Made by a program: the position numbers and the translations under genes. From NCBI GenBank assembly GCA_963803085.1, contig CAWDLE010000030.1, positions 1 through 64,000 on the forward strand: DNA of 64,000 nt, given 5' to 3'. This document shows, piece by piece, positions 42,942 to 50,168 of this stretch. The notes beneath the pieces were generated by a model. That model was not told the DNA's origin, ran no database searches, and saw only the letters and a program-made list of their open reading frames with translations. Numbering within the stretch: the stretch's first letter is position 1; every line of letters begins with the position of its first letter. This DNA is from JACVRW01 sp963803085. Lineage in GTDB: Bacteria > Actinomycetota > Thermoleophilia > Solirubrobacterales > Thermoleophilaceae.

Positions 42942-44102
42942 ATGATCGACTTTGAACTCACTGACGAACAGAAGCTGATCCGCGAAACGGCGCGAGATTT
43001 CAGCGATCGCGAGGTCGCGCCGCGCGCCCGCGAGAACGATCGCAACGAGCATTTCGACACAGAGCTGGTGCAGAAGCTGGCCGACATGGGCTTCCTCGGC
43101 GCCATCGTTCCCGAGGAGTACGGCGGCCGCGGTGCGGACTACCTCACCTACGGGCTGATAGTCGAGGAGATCGGGCGCCACGACTCCGCGATGCGGACCG
43201 TGATCTCGGTTGTGACCTCGCTCGTCTGCTCCTCGATCGTCCGCTGGGGCACAGAGGAGCAGAAGCAGGAGTGGCTGCCGAAGCTCTGCTCCGGCGAGGC
43301 GCTCGGCTGCTTCGGGCTCACCGAGCCCGACACCGGCTCGGACGCCGCGAACCTCAAGACGCGCGCCGAGAAGATCGACGGCGGCTGGCGCATCAACGGC
43401 AGCAAGATGTGGATCTCGCTCGGCAACTACGCGAAGCTCGCGATGATCTTCGCCCAGACCGATCCCGAGAAGAAGCACAAGGGCCTGGCCTGCTTCCTCG
43501 TGCCCACGGACAGCGCGGGCTTCTCCTCGCAGGAGATCCACGGGAAGCTCGGCCTCAAGGGGTCCGACACCGCCGAGCTGTCGCTCGACGGGGTGGAGGT
43601 GCCGGACGGCGCGCTCATGGGCGAGATCGGCGACGGCTTCAAGATCGCCATGTCCGCGCTTGACTCGGGCCGCTACAGCGTCGCCGCCGGTTGCGTGGGG
43701 ATCTGCCAGGGATCGCTGGACGCCTCGGTGGCCTACTCCAAGGAGCGCACGCAGTTCGACCGCCTGATCGCCTCCTTCCAGCTCGTGCAGGAGATGATCG
43801 CGGACATGGTGGTGCAGACCGAGGCGGCGCGCGCGCTCGTCTGGCGCGCCGGCTGGCTGAAGGACAACGGCAAGCCGAACACCACCGAGACGTCGATCGC
43901 GAAGCTCTACGCCACCGAGGCGGCCGTGAACTGCGCGAACAACGCGATCCAGGTGCACGGCGGCTCTGGCTACGTGGACGACTACCCGGTGGAGCGCTAC
44001 CTGCGCGACGCCCGCGTGACGACGCTGTACGAGGGCACGTCCCAGATCCAGAAGCTGATCATCGCCAGGTCCGTGACGGGCATCAACGCCCTGGTGCCGT
44101 AG
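42942..44102 (+). CDS. Acyl-CoA dehydrogenase
   Basis: FAD-dependent first step of fatty-acyl-CoA beta-oxidation, 386 residues, family length. IDFELTDEQKLIRETARDFS, VPEEYGGRGADYLTYGLIVE, CFGLTEPDTGSDAANLKTRA, GSKMWISLGNYA and AVNCANNAIQVHGGSGYVDD are characteristic. The catalytic Glu is in LYEGTSQIQKLIIAR. The ATG at 42942 is chosen over an upstream frame that overlaps the kinase. It begins an operon: the next gene follows after 2 bp, and the following ones overlap. It also lies only 19 bp from the divergent kinase start. Confidence 0.95.
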   Translation: MIDFELTDEQKLIRETARDFSDREVAPRARENDRNEHFDTELVQKLADMGFLGAIVPEEYGGRGADYLTYGLIVEEIGRHDSAMRTVISVVTSLVCSSIVRWGTEEQKQEWLPKLCSGEALGCFGLTEPDTGSDAANLKTRAEKIDGGWRINGSKMWISLGNYAKLAMIFAQTDPEKKHKGLACFLVPTDSAGFSSQEIHGKLGLKGSDTAELSLDGVEVPDGALMGEIGDGFKIAMSALDSGRYSVAAGCVGICQGSLDASVAYSKERTQFDRLIASFQLVQEMIADMVVQTEAARALVWRAGWLKDNGKPNTTETSIAKLYATEAAVNCANNAIQVHGGSGYVDDYPVERYLRDARVTTLYEGTSQIQKLIIARSVTGINALVP

Positions 44103-44104
44103 CG

Positions 44105-44872
44105 ATGGCCACCGTCTCCGCGGAGACCCGTGGCGCGGTCGGCCTGGCGCGACTCGACCGCCCGGAGGCGCGCAACGCTCTCTCGCCCGAGTTGATGGAG
44201 GAGCTGGCCACGCTGTGCGAGCGCTGGGACGAGGACCCGGACGTGCGCTGCATCGTGATCGCGGGAGGCGACGAGTGGTTCGCCGCGGGCGCGGACATCA
44301 AGGTCATGGCCAGGCGGACTTTCGCGGAGGTGCTCACCTCCCCGGCCGCGCGCTTCTGGCCGCGGCTGGCGGCGATCCGGACGCCGCTCGTGGCGGCTGT
44401 CTCCGGATACGCGCTCGGCGGCGGCTGCGAGCTCGCGTTGGCGTGCGACATGATCGTGGCGTCGGAGAGCGCGCAGTTCGGCCAGCCGGAGATCCTGCTC
44501 GGGATCATTCCCGGCGGCGGAGGAACGCAGCGGCTCGCGCGCGTGATGGGCAAGCAGCGCGCGATGGAGCTGGTGCTCACCGGCCGGCGCATCGAGGCAG
44601 CGGAGGCGCACGAGCTCGGCATCGTCACCAGCGTGGCGCCAGCCGACGGCTGGCTCGACGCGGCGCTGGAGCTGGCCGCGACCGTGGCGGAGCGGCCGCC
44701 CCTGGCCGTCCGGCTCGCGAAGCAGGCCGTGCTCGCCGCCGAGGAGACCGCGATGTCCGCGGGCCTCGACCACGAGCGACGCCTGTACGAGCTGGCCATG
44801 GCCACCGAGGATCGCGTGGAGGGAATGAACGCCTTCCTCGAGAAGCGCAAGCCGGAGTTCCGCGGGAAGTGA
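44105..44872 (+). CDS. Enoyl-CoA hydratase/isomerase
   Basis: Crotonase-fold enzyme hydrating trans-2-enoyl-CoA in beta-oxidation, 255 residues. ARLDRPEARNALSPELMEEL, EWFAAGADIKVMARR (oxyanion-hole AGADIK), SGYALGGGCELALACDMIVA with the first catalytic Glu and FGQPEILLGIIPGGGGTQRL with the second are present. LAMATEDRVEGMNAFLEKRK is the typical C-terminus. It starts 2 bp after the acyl-CoA dehydrogenase stop, and its own TGA overlaps the GTG of the dehydrogenase that follows. Confidence 0.94.
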   Translation: MATVSAETRGAVGLARLDRPEARNALSPELMEELATLCERWDEDPDVRCIVIAGGDEWFAAGADIKVMARRTFAEVLTSPAARFWPRLAAIRTPLVAAVSGYALGGGCELALACDMIVASESAQFGQPEILLGIIPGGGGTQRLARVMGKQRAMELVLTGRRIEAAEAHELGIVTSVAPADGWLDAALELAATVAERPPLAVRLAKQAVLAAEETAMSAGLDHERRLYELAMATEDRVEGMNAFLEKRKPEFRGK

Positions 44873-45759
44873 CCGTGCTCGGGGTGGTGGGCGCCGGCAC
44901 GATGGGCGCCGGCATCGCGCAGCTCGGCGCGGCCGCCGGGATGCGCACGCTGCTCCACGACCCGGTGCCGGAGGCGCTCGAGCGCGGCGCGGAGGGAGGT
45001 CGCCGCGGCCTTGCGAAGTGGGCCGAGAAGGGGAAGGTCGGCGAGGACGCGGTCGATCTGCTCGAGCCGGTGTCGTCGCTCGACGAGCTGGCTCCCTGCG
45101 ACCTCGTGATCGAGGCGGCGCCTGAGCGCGCGGACCTGAAGCGCGACCTGTTCGGGGCGCTGTCCGTGGTGTGCGGGGACGACGTGGTGCTGGCCACGAA
45201 CACGTCGTCGATACCGGTCACATCGCTAGCGGGCGCGGCGGCGCGACCCGAGAACGTGGTCGGCATGCACTTCTTCAACCCGCCTCCGCTGATGCCGCTG
45301 CTCGAGGTGATTCGCGCCGAGCAGAGCTCTGACCGGGTGGTGGAGCTCGCCGAGGAGGTCGGCAGGGCGATGGGCAAGGACGTGATCATCGCCGCCGACG
45401 GTCCGGGCTTCCTCGTGAACCGCTGCGGCCGCCCGTTCTCGGCGGAGGGGCTGCGGCTGCTTCAGGAACGCGCGGCCACGCACGAGCAGATCGACCGCAT
45501 CTGCCGCCTCGGCGGCGGCTTCCGCATGGGTCCGTTCGAGCTGATGGACCTGGTCGGGATCGACGTGGGGTTCGAGGTCGCCAAGTCGTTCACCGAGCTC
45601 TCGTTCGGAGAGCCGCGGTGGCGCCCCAGTCCGATCCAGGCTCGGATGGTCGCTGCGGGCCGGCTTGGGCGCAAGAGCGGGCGCGGCTACTACGACTACG
45701 TCGAGGGCACCCCGTACCGGCCGGACGATCCGGAGGCCGCCCGAGCCCGGTGGCGGTGA
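44869..45759 (+). CDS. 3-hydroxyacyl-CoA dehydrogenase
   Basis: NAD+-dependent third step of beta-oxidation, 296 residues. GVVGAGTMGAGIAQLGAAAG is the Rossmann motif. DLVIEAAPERADLKRDLF, LATNTSSIPVTSLAGA and GMHFFNPPPLMPLLEVIR contain the Ser/His catalytic pair. GPGFLVNRCGRPFSAEGLRL, FRMGPFELMDLVGIDVGFEV and GRLGRKSGRGYYDY complete the C-terminal helical domain. It starts with GTG overlapping the hydratase stop. A PaaH/3-hydroxybutyryl-CoA-type activity is equally possible. Confidence 0.93.
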   Translation: MTVLGVVGAGTMGAGIAQLGAAAGMRTLLHDPVPEALERGAEGGRRGLAKWAEKGKVGEDAVDLLEPVSSLDELAPCDLVIEAAPERADLKRDLFGALSVVCGDDVVLATNTSSIPVTSLAGAAARPENVVGMHFFNPPPLMPLLEVIRAEQSSDRVVELAEEVGRAMGKDVIIAADGPGFLVNRCGRPFSAEGLRLLQERAATHEQIDRICRLGGGFRMGPFELMDLVGIDVGFEVAKSFTELSFGEPRWRPSPIQARMVAAGRLGRKSGRGYYDYVEGTPYRPDDPEAARARWR

Positions 45760-45769
45760 GGGCACCGCC

Positions 45770-46388
45770 GTGTCCATCCTCGGCGACGGGCCGCTGGCCG
45801 ACGGCCTGCGCGAGCGCGCCCGGTCCGCGGGCTTCGAGCTGCGCGAGGGCGGTCCCACCGAGCTGGTGGTCGACGCCGGCCCGCGTCCCCACCCCTCGCC
45901 GCCCGGCGGCGCCCCTCTGCTCGTGCTCTGTGCGTCCACGAGCCTCGTCGGCCGGGGCGAGCAGGGAGCGGTCGGCTTCCACCTGCTGCCGCCGCTCGAG
46001 GACGCCCGCCTCGTCGAGCTGACCCGGCTGCCGGTGACGCAGCGCTTCGCCGCCGACGCGGCCGAGGACTTCTTCTCGAAGCTCGGCTTCCGCTCCGAGT
46101 GGGTCGGCGACGCGCCCGGCCTCGTGCTGGGGCGGATCGTCTGCCAGCTCGTGAACGAGGCGGCCTTCGCGATCAGGCGAGGGCGTGGGCTCCGCGGACG
46201 ACGTGGACACCGGTCTCACGCTCGGACTTTCCCATCCACGCGGCCCCGTGGCGTGGAGCGAGGCGATCGGCGTCGACCATGTGCTCGCGGTGCTCGACGG
46301 GCTCTGGGAGGAGCGGCGCGAGGAGCGCTACCGCGCCGCACCGCTGCTCCGCCGCGCCGCGCTGCTCGGGCGTAGCCTTCGAGACTGA
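45770..46388 (+). CDS. Second 3HCDH-type protein with degenerate Rossmann part (one frameshift)
   Basis: About 205 residues. The N-terminal half (SILGDGPLADGLRERARSAG, ELVVDAGPRPHPSPPGG) is a shortened Rossmann-like segment without a GxGxxG of normal form. The C-terminal half is a 3HCDH helical domain: RFAADAAEDFFSKLGFRSEW, VLGRIVCQLVNEAAFAI and, in the second frame, GSADDVDTGLTLGLSHPRGP and VAWSEAIGVDHVLAVLDGLW. The frame changes near 46180. It sits 10 bp after the complete dehydrogenase, so it may be an accessory subunit or a diverged copy. Its stop overlaps the next ATG (TGATG). Confidence 0.75.
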
Positions 46389-46701
46389 TGTCCACAGCAG
46401 ATCTCACCGTTCTTGCGCTGGGCCGCCAGGAGCTCAGCGCTAGCGAGTACATCGCGGAGATCCAGCGCCGGCTGCGAAAGCAGGAGCGCGTGCGCTTCCA
46501 GATGCACGCGATGGGCACCTCGCTCGAGGGCACCACCGAGGACATCCTGGCCGTGGTCGGCGAGCTCCACTCGTCCCGTTCGAGCAGGGCGTGCAGCGCG
46601 TCTACACCGTGCTCAAGCTCGACGAGCGCCGCGACCGCCCAAGCCAGACGCTCGAGGACAAGGTGCGCAGCGTCGAGGACCGCCTCGGCGACGACCTCTA
46701 G
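46388..46701 (+). CDS. Thiamine-binding-like protein, MTH1187/YkoF family (one frameshift)
   Basis: About 104 residues. First frame: LTVLALGRQELSASEYIAEI, QRRLRKQERVRFQMHAMGTS then LEGTTEDILAVVGELH, the pattern of the MTH1187 family of small ferredoxin-like thiamine-binding proteins. Second frame: PFEQGVQRVYTVLKLDERRD, RPSQTLEDKVRSVEDRLGDD and the stop. The frame changes near 46572. It is the last gene of the acyl-CoA degradation operon, an unexpected neighbour, though acyl-CoA enzymes and thiamine cofactors both serve central metabolism. Confidence 0.8.
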
Positions 46702-46705
46702 GGCG

Positions 46706-47599
46706 TCAGTTCAGGTAGCCGGCGCGGCGCAGGAAGCGCTTCAGCGCGGGCAGGAAGGCGGCTCCGTGTGGCGAGACGTCGAAGTCCGAGCGGCGTTCGA
46801 GCTCGCCGCGCCGGGTCGCTAGACGCACCAGCCGGAAGGCCGCGCCGCAGCGATTGAGCATGCAGAGGTCGGCCGCGTAGGGAGTGAGCGCGCCCTTCAC
46901 GAACACGGGCGCGTCCTTCCTGTGGCGCACCCGCTCGTAGATGCGCTTCATCCGCCGCGCGTGCGTGCGGATCTGCGCCGGGAACGAGGGTGTGACCACC
47001 TCGAAGCGCCGGGGCCCGTAGTGCCAGATGCGGATCGGGCGGGAGCCGCAGGCGCCGCACGTGAACAGTCCACGGAAGCGGAAGTCGTCGCCCACGAGCT
47101 CGAGTACGCCGTCGCCGCCGTAGTCCCGCACCACGAACCCGCCACCCGTGTCGAGCCGGGCGCGCCGGTACACGTTCGCGGCGGGGTCGAAGCCGTAGGC
47201 GTAGACCAAGACGCAGCAGCTGCTGCCCCCGGTGAACAGGTCCACGATCGCCTCCGGCTCGCCGTCGCCGTTCAGGTCACGCAGGCCCACGTGCTTCCGG
47301 GTCAGGGCCGAGTCGGCCGGCGTGCAGAACTGCTGACAGGGCTTCCCGATCGGCTTGTCGTAGAGCTCCTGGCCGCCACGGACCACCCGCACTCGGAAGT
47401 CCCGGAACTCCTCGAAGCGGAACTGCCCCCTCCCCCGCTGGCGCTTCACGTACGAGAGCTCGGCGGTCACGTCGCCCGCCGTGGCGGTCTCGACGGTCCG
47501 CTCCTGCGCCGCCGCGCTCGCTGGCACCACCAGCCCCGCGAGCACGAGCACCGCGCTAACTCGCGAGCCGAACGTCCTCAGGTGTGGTCGCCTTGACAC
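46706..47599 (-). CDS. Secreted hypothetical protein with FG-GAP/VCBS-like segment
   Basis: About 297 residues with a signal peptide (VSAVLVLAGLVVPASAAAQE). It has a calcium-loop-like VCBS/FG-GAP motif (GLRDLNGDGEPEAIVDLFTG) followed by GSSCCVLVYAYGFD, a CGACGSRP loop and a basic C-terminus. Four Cys pairs suggest disulfides. The family is not recognised further. The start is taken at GTG 47599, inside the end of the upstream gene (44-bp overlap), because the signal peptide needs this frame. No ribosome site is convincing, so the exact start is uncertain. Confidence 0.65.
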   Translation of the reverse strand: MSRRPHLRTFGSRVSAVLVLAGLVVPASAAAQERTVETATAGDVTAELSYVKRQRGRGQFRFEEFRDFRVRVVRGGQELYDKPIGKPCQQFCTPADSALTRKHVGLRDLNGDGEPEAIVDLFTGGSSCCVLVYAYGFDPAANVYRRARLDTGGGFVVRDYGGDGVLELVGDDFRFRGLFTCGACGSRPIRIWHYGPRRFEVVTPSFPAQIRTHARRMKRIYERVRHRKDAPVFVKGALTPYAADLCMLNRCGAAFRLVRLATRRGELERRSDFDVSPHGAAFLPALKRFLRRAGYLN

Positions 47600-48353
47600 G
47601 GTGATCGCCGTCCAGGAATGGAATCGCCTCGCACATCTCGAGGATGCGTGAGCCGGTGCGGTGCCCGATGTGGTCACCGAGCAGCTCCGGCGCACCCACG
47701 TCCGCCGTGACCAGGAGTGGGCGCCGGTCCTGGTAGCGCCTGTTGATCACGGCGTAGAGCTGCTCCAAGCGCCAGTCGCTCTGCTTCGCCACGGCCAGAT
47801 CCTCCAGGATCAGGAAGTCGACGCTGCCGAGCAGCTCCATCAGCCCGAGGTAGGTGTCCGGTGAGCGGTCCTCGTAGGTGGAGACGATCTTCGCGAGCAG
47901 GTCCGGCCCGGAGAAGATCGCCAGCGAACGACGCTCCCGGAGCACCTCCTTCGCGACGACCATCGCGAGACTCGTCTTCCCGCTGCCCACCTCGCCGTAG
48001 AAGTACAGGCCGGCCCCGTCGTCGATGTTCTTCTCCAGGCGCCGGCAGTACTTCCTCACGAAGGAGACGATCTTCTGGTCCAGGTTGGTGATCGGCCAGC
48101 GGTCGAAGTCGACGTCGAGGTAGCGCCTCGGGATCGAGGTCGCGAGCCGAGCCGCCCTGGCGGCGGCCACGCGCTCGCGGCGACAGCCGCACTCCCGGGC
48201 GCCATTGGTCTCCTCCACCTCGATCCAGCCGCTGCCGTCGCACTGCCCGTAGCGGCACGGCTCGGTGCGCATGCCCCGCTGGCGCAGATGCGGCGCACCC
48301 CGCGGGGCGGGGTCCGAGGGCTGCTCGTCGGCGTCGAAGGGGTCGTTCTGCAT
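47556..48353 (-). CDS. DnaC/IstB-like ATP-binding protein with N-terminal zinc finger
   Basis: 265 residues. A CxxxxC...CxC zinc-binding stretch (EPCRYGQCDGSGW, ARECGCRRE) precedes the AAA+ core: LYFYGEVGSGKTSLAMVVAK (Walker A), SVDFLILEDLAVAKQSDWRL (Walker B, sensor) and PLLVTADVGAPELLGDHIGH then TGSRILEMCEAIPF (sensor and arginine finger region). This is a DnaC/DnaI-type helicase-loader or an IstB-like ATPase. No transposase or dnaB gene is nearby, so a primosomal role in replication is more likely than an IS helper. The start follows a GGACCCTCCG context. Confidence 0.82.
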   Translation of the reverse strand: MQNDPFDADEQPSDPAPRGAPHLRQRGMRTEPCRYGQCDGSGWIEVEETNGARECGCRRERVAAARAARLATSIPRRYLDVDFDRWPITNLDQKIVSFVRKYCRRLEKNIDDGAGLYFYGEVGSGKTSLAMVVAKEVLRERRSLAIFSGPDLLAKIVSTYEDRSPDTYLGLMELLGSVDFLILEDLAVAKQSDWRLEQLYAVINRRYQDRRPLLVTADVGAPELLGDHIGHRTGSRILEMCEAIPFLDGDHRVKATTPEDVRLAS

Positions 48354-48457
48354 CGGAGGGTCCAGTGAAGCACGCCGTCCGGCCGCCTCGGGCGAGCCCT
48401 CGGCGCTTCTTCCCCCTCCTTGCGGCCTTTCGTCGAAGCGGGCGCCGCGGCCCGGGC

Positions 48458-49642
48458 CTACGGCGCCAGGTCGTTCAGTGCTTCGAGGAGGCGGTCGACC
48501 TCTTCGTCGGTCGTGTAGTGGAGGAAGCCGGCTCGGACGGCGCCGCCGCTGTCGGCTAGACCCAGGGCTCGGATCGGCTCGAGGGCGTAGTAGTCGCCGT
48601 CCCAGACGTAGATGTCGCGCTCGGCCAGCAGCTCGGCCACCTGTCGGGGGTGGTGGCCCTCGATGTTGAAGCAGAACGTCGGCGTGCGGCCCTCCGGCGT
48701 CCGTATCCCGTAGAGCTCGACCCCGTCCGGAACGCCGCTGAGGAAGCGGGCCGTGAGGGTCGTCTCGTGCTCTTCGATCAGCTCGAAGGCCGCGTCGAGA
48801 TCGCCCGCGCCCAGGCCGCGCAGGTACTCGATCGCGGCGAGCGCTCCCGCGATGGCCTCGTGCGACTGCGTGCCGGTCTCGAAGCGGTGCCCTGGCGGAT
48901 CCTCGGCGGCCGGCCGCACCCTGTCCGCCGGGAGTGACGCCGCCAGGTCGGACCGGATCGACGCGATCCCGAGGTGAGGACCGAAGAACTTGTAGGGCGA
49001 GCAGAGCAGGACGTCGAGTCCGATCTCCCGTGCGCGCAGCCGCCGGTGCGGCGCCATGTGGACGGCGTCCGCCCACGCAATCGCGCCAACACCGTGAGCG
49101 GCCGCCGCGATGCGGCCGGCATCCGGAATCGAGCCGACCGCGTTCGAGGCAAGCGTGAAGGCGACCACTCGGGTGCGCTCTCCGATCAGTTCCTCCAGGG
49201 CGTCGACGTCGAGGGTCATGTCCTCGGCCCGCAGCGGTGCGGTGCGCACGACGAGATCGTGATCGCCGGCCACCACGAGCCAGGGCGAGACGTTCGCGTC
49301 GTGGTCGAGCGCTGTCACAACGATCTCGTCCCCCGGCGACATCGTGCGGGCCACGGCATGCGCGAGCTGGAAGTTCAGCGTCGTCATGTTGGCGCCGAAG
49401 GCGATGCCCTCCGGCTCGCCGCCGGTGAAGTCCGCGGCCGCCGCGCGGGCTGTCTCCATCACCTCGTCCGAGGCCTGCGAGGTGGGGAAGGCGCCGCCGA
49501 GGTTGGCGTTGGAGTCCCGCAGGTATCCACCAACGGCATCGATCACCGACTGCGGCACCTGCGAGCCACCGGGGCCGTCGAAGAAAGCGGCGTCGGAGGC
49601 CAGGGCGGGAAACAGGGAGCGCAGCGCGGACACGTCGAGCAT
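48458..49642 (-). CDS. Cysteine-desulfurase-like PLP aminotransferase (class V)
   Basis: 394 residues of the SufS-like subgroup known as the VC1184 family: FFDGPGGSQVPQSVIDAVGG, NANLGGAFPTSQASDEVMET, AFGANMTTLNFQLAHAVART, EIVVTALDHDANVSPWLVVA, then the PLP Lys in LLCSPYKFFGPHLG and FETGTQSHEAIAGALAAIEY. Family members differ from housekeeping SufS in lacking the conserved active Cys loop, and the reaction is uncharacterised. It is divergent from a Ddn-type gene (24 bp). No suf genes are near. Confidence 0.88.
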   Translation of the reverse strand: MLDVSALRSLFPALASDAAFFDGPGGSQVPQSVIDAVGGYLRDSNANLGGAFPTSQASDEVMETARAAAADFTGGEPEGIAFGANMTTLNFQLAHAVARTMSPGDEIVVTALDHDANVSPWLVVAGDHDLVVRTAPLRAEDMTLDVDALEELIGERTRVVAFTLASNAVGSIPDAGRIAAAAHGVGAIAWADAVHMAPHRRLRAREIGLDVLLCSPYKFFGPHLGIASIRSDLAASLPADRVRPAAEDPPGHRFETGTQSHEAIAGALAAIEYLRGLGAGDLDAAFELIEEHETTLTARFLSGVPDGVELYGIRTPEGRTPTFCFNIEGHHPRQVAELLAERDIYVWDGDYYALEPIRALGLADSGGAVRAGFLHYTTDEEVDRLLEALNDLAP

Positions 49643-49666
49643 CGCGCGACCCTATAGGTTGCGCAA

Positions 49667-50167
49667 ATGGCCACCGAAGCGGCACGCCGACGGAAGCTGA
49701 GCGGAATCGAGCGCCTCGGTGAGAGGTTCGCCCAGTCGAAGCCCGGCTCCTGGTTCTACATCAACGTCGCGATGCGAGTGGACCGCGTGTTGCTGCCGCT
49801 GTCCCGTGGTCGCTTCAGCATCAGCGTGGGCCAGCAGGTGGGCATGCTCGAGACCGTCGGCGCGAAGAGCGGCGAGCTGCGGAAGACGCCGCTGCTGTTC
49901 ATCCGCGACGCGAATCACGTGGTCCTGATCGCCTCGATGGGCGGTGCTCCACGGCATCCGTCCTGGCTGCACAACATCCGCGCCAATCCTCGCGTCAAGT
50001 TCGTGGGCCCCGGCGGGACGACCGGTGACTACGTCGCGAGAGAGGCCGACGGCGACGAGCGCGCCCGCCTCTGGGACGAGGCCGTTGACTACTACGCCGG
50101 CTACGCCACGTACAAGGTCCGCGCGGGCAAGCGCGAGATCCCGATCGTGGTGCTCGAGCCCGCCTAG
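49667..50167 (+). CDS. Deazaflavin (F420)-dependent nitroreductase family protein
   Basis: 166 residues of the Ddn family (split-barrel fold), which uses reduced F420 to act on quinones or nitro compounds. GSWFYINVAMRVDRVLLPLS, VGMLETVGAKSGELRKTPLL, VLIASMGGAPRHPSWLHNIR and NPRVKFVGPGGTTGDYVARE are the typical blocks, including the SKGG-like loop. F420 use is itself a marker of actinobacteria. It is convergent with the aconitase gene, their stops 1 bp apart. Confidence 0.92.
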   Translation: MATEAARRRKLSGIERLGERFAQSKPGSWFYINVAMRVDRVLLPLSRGRFSISVGQQVGMLETVGAKSGELRKTPLLFIRDANHVVLIASMGGAPRHPSWLHNIRANPRVKFVGPGGTTGDYVAREADGDERARLWDEAVDYYAGYATYKVRAGKREIPIVVLEPA

Positions 50168-50168
50168 G

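Noticed and set aside
42246..43958. 570-codon minus-strand open frame
   Set aside because: It spans the acyl-CoA dehydrogenase antisense and the kinase in the wrong frame; both real genes have complete catalytic motifs.
47556..48353. IstB-type transposition helper
   Set aside because: The DnaC-like ATPase has an N-terminal zinc finger and no IstA transposase or terminal repeats nearby, so a replication role is preferred.
47556..49685. A 709-codon fusion of the DnaC-like ATPase with an upstream region
   Set aside because: The part before 48353 is a wrong-frame shadow of the cysteine-desulfurase-like gene; a normal start for the ATPase exists at 48353.
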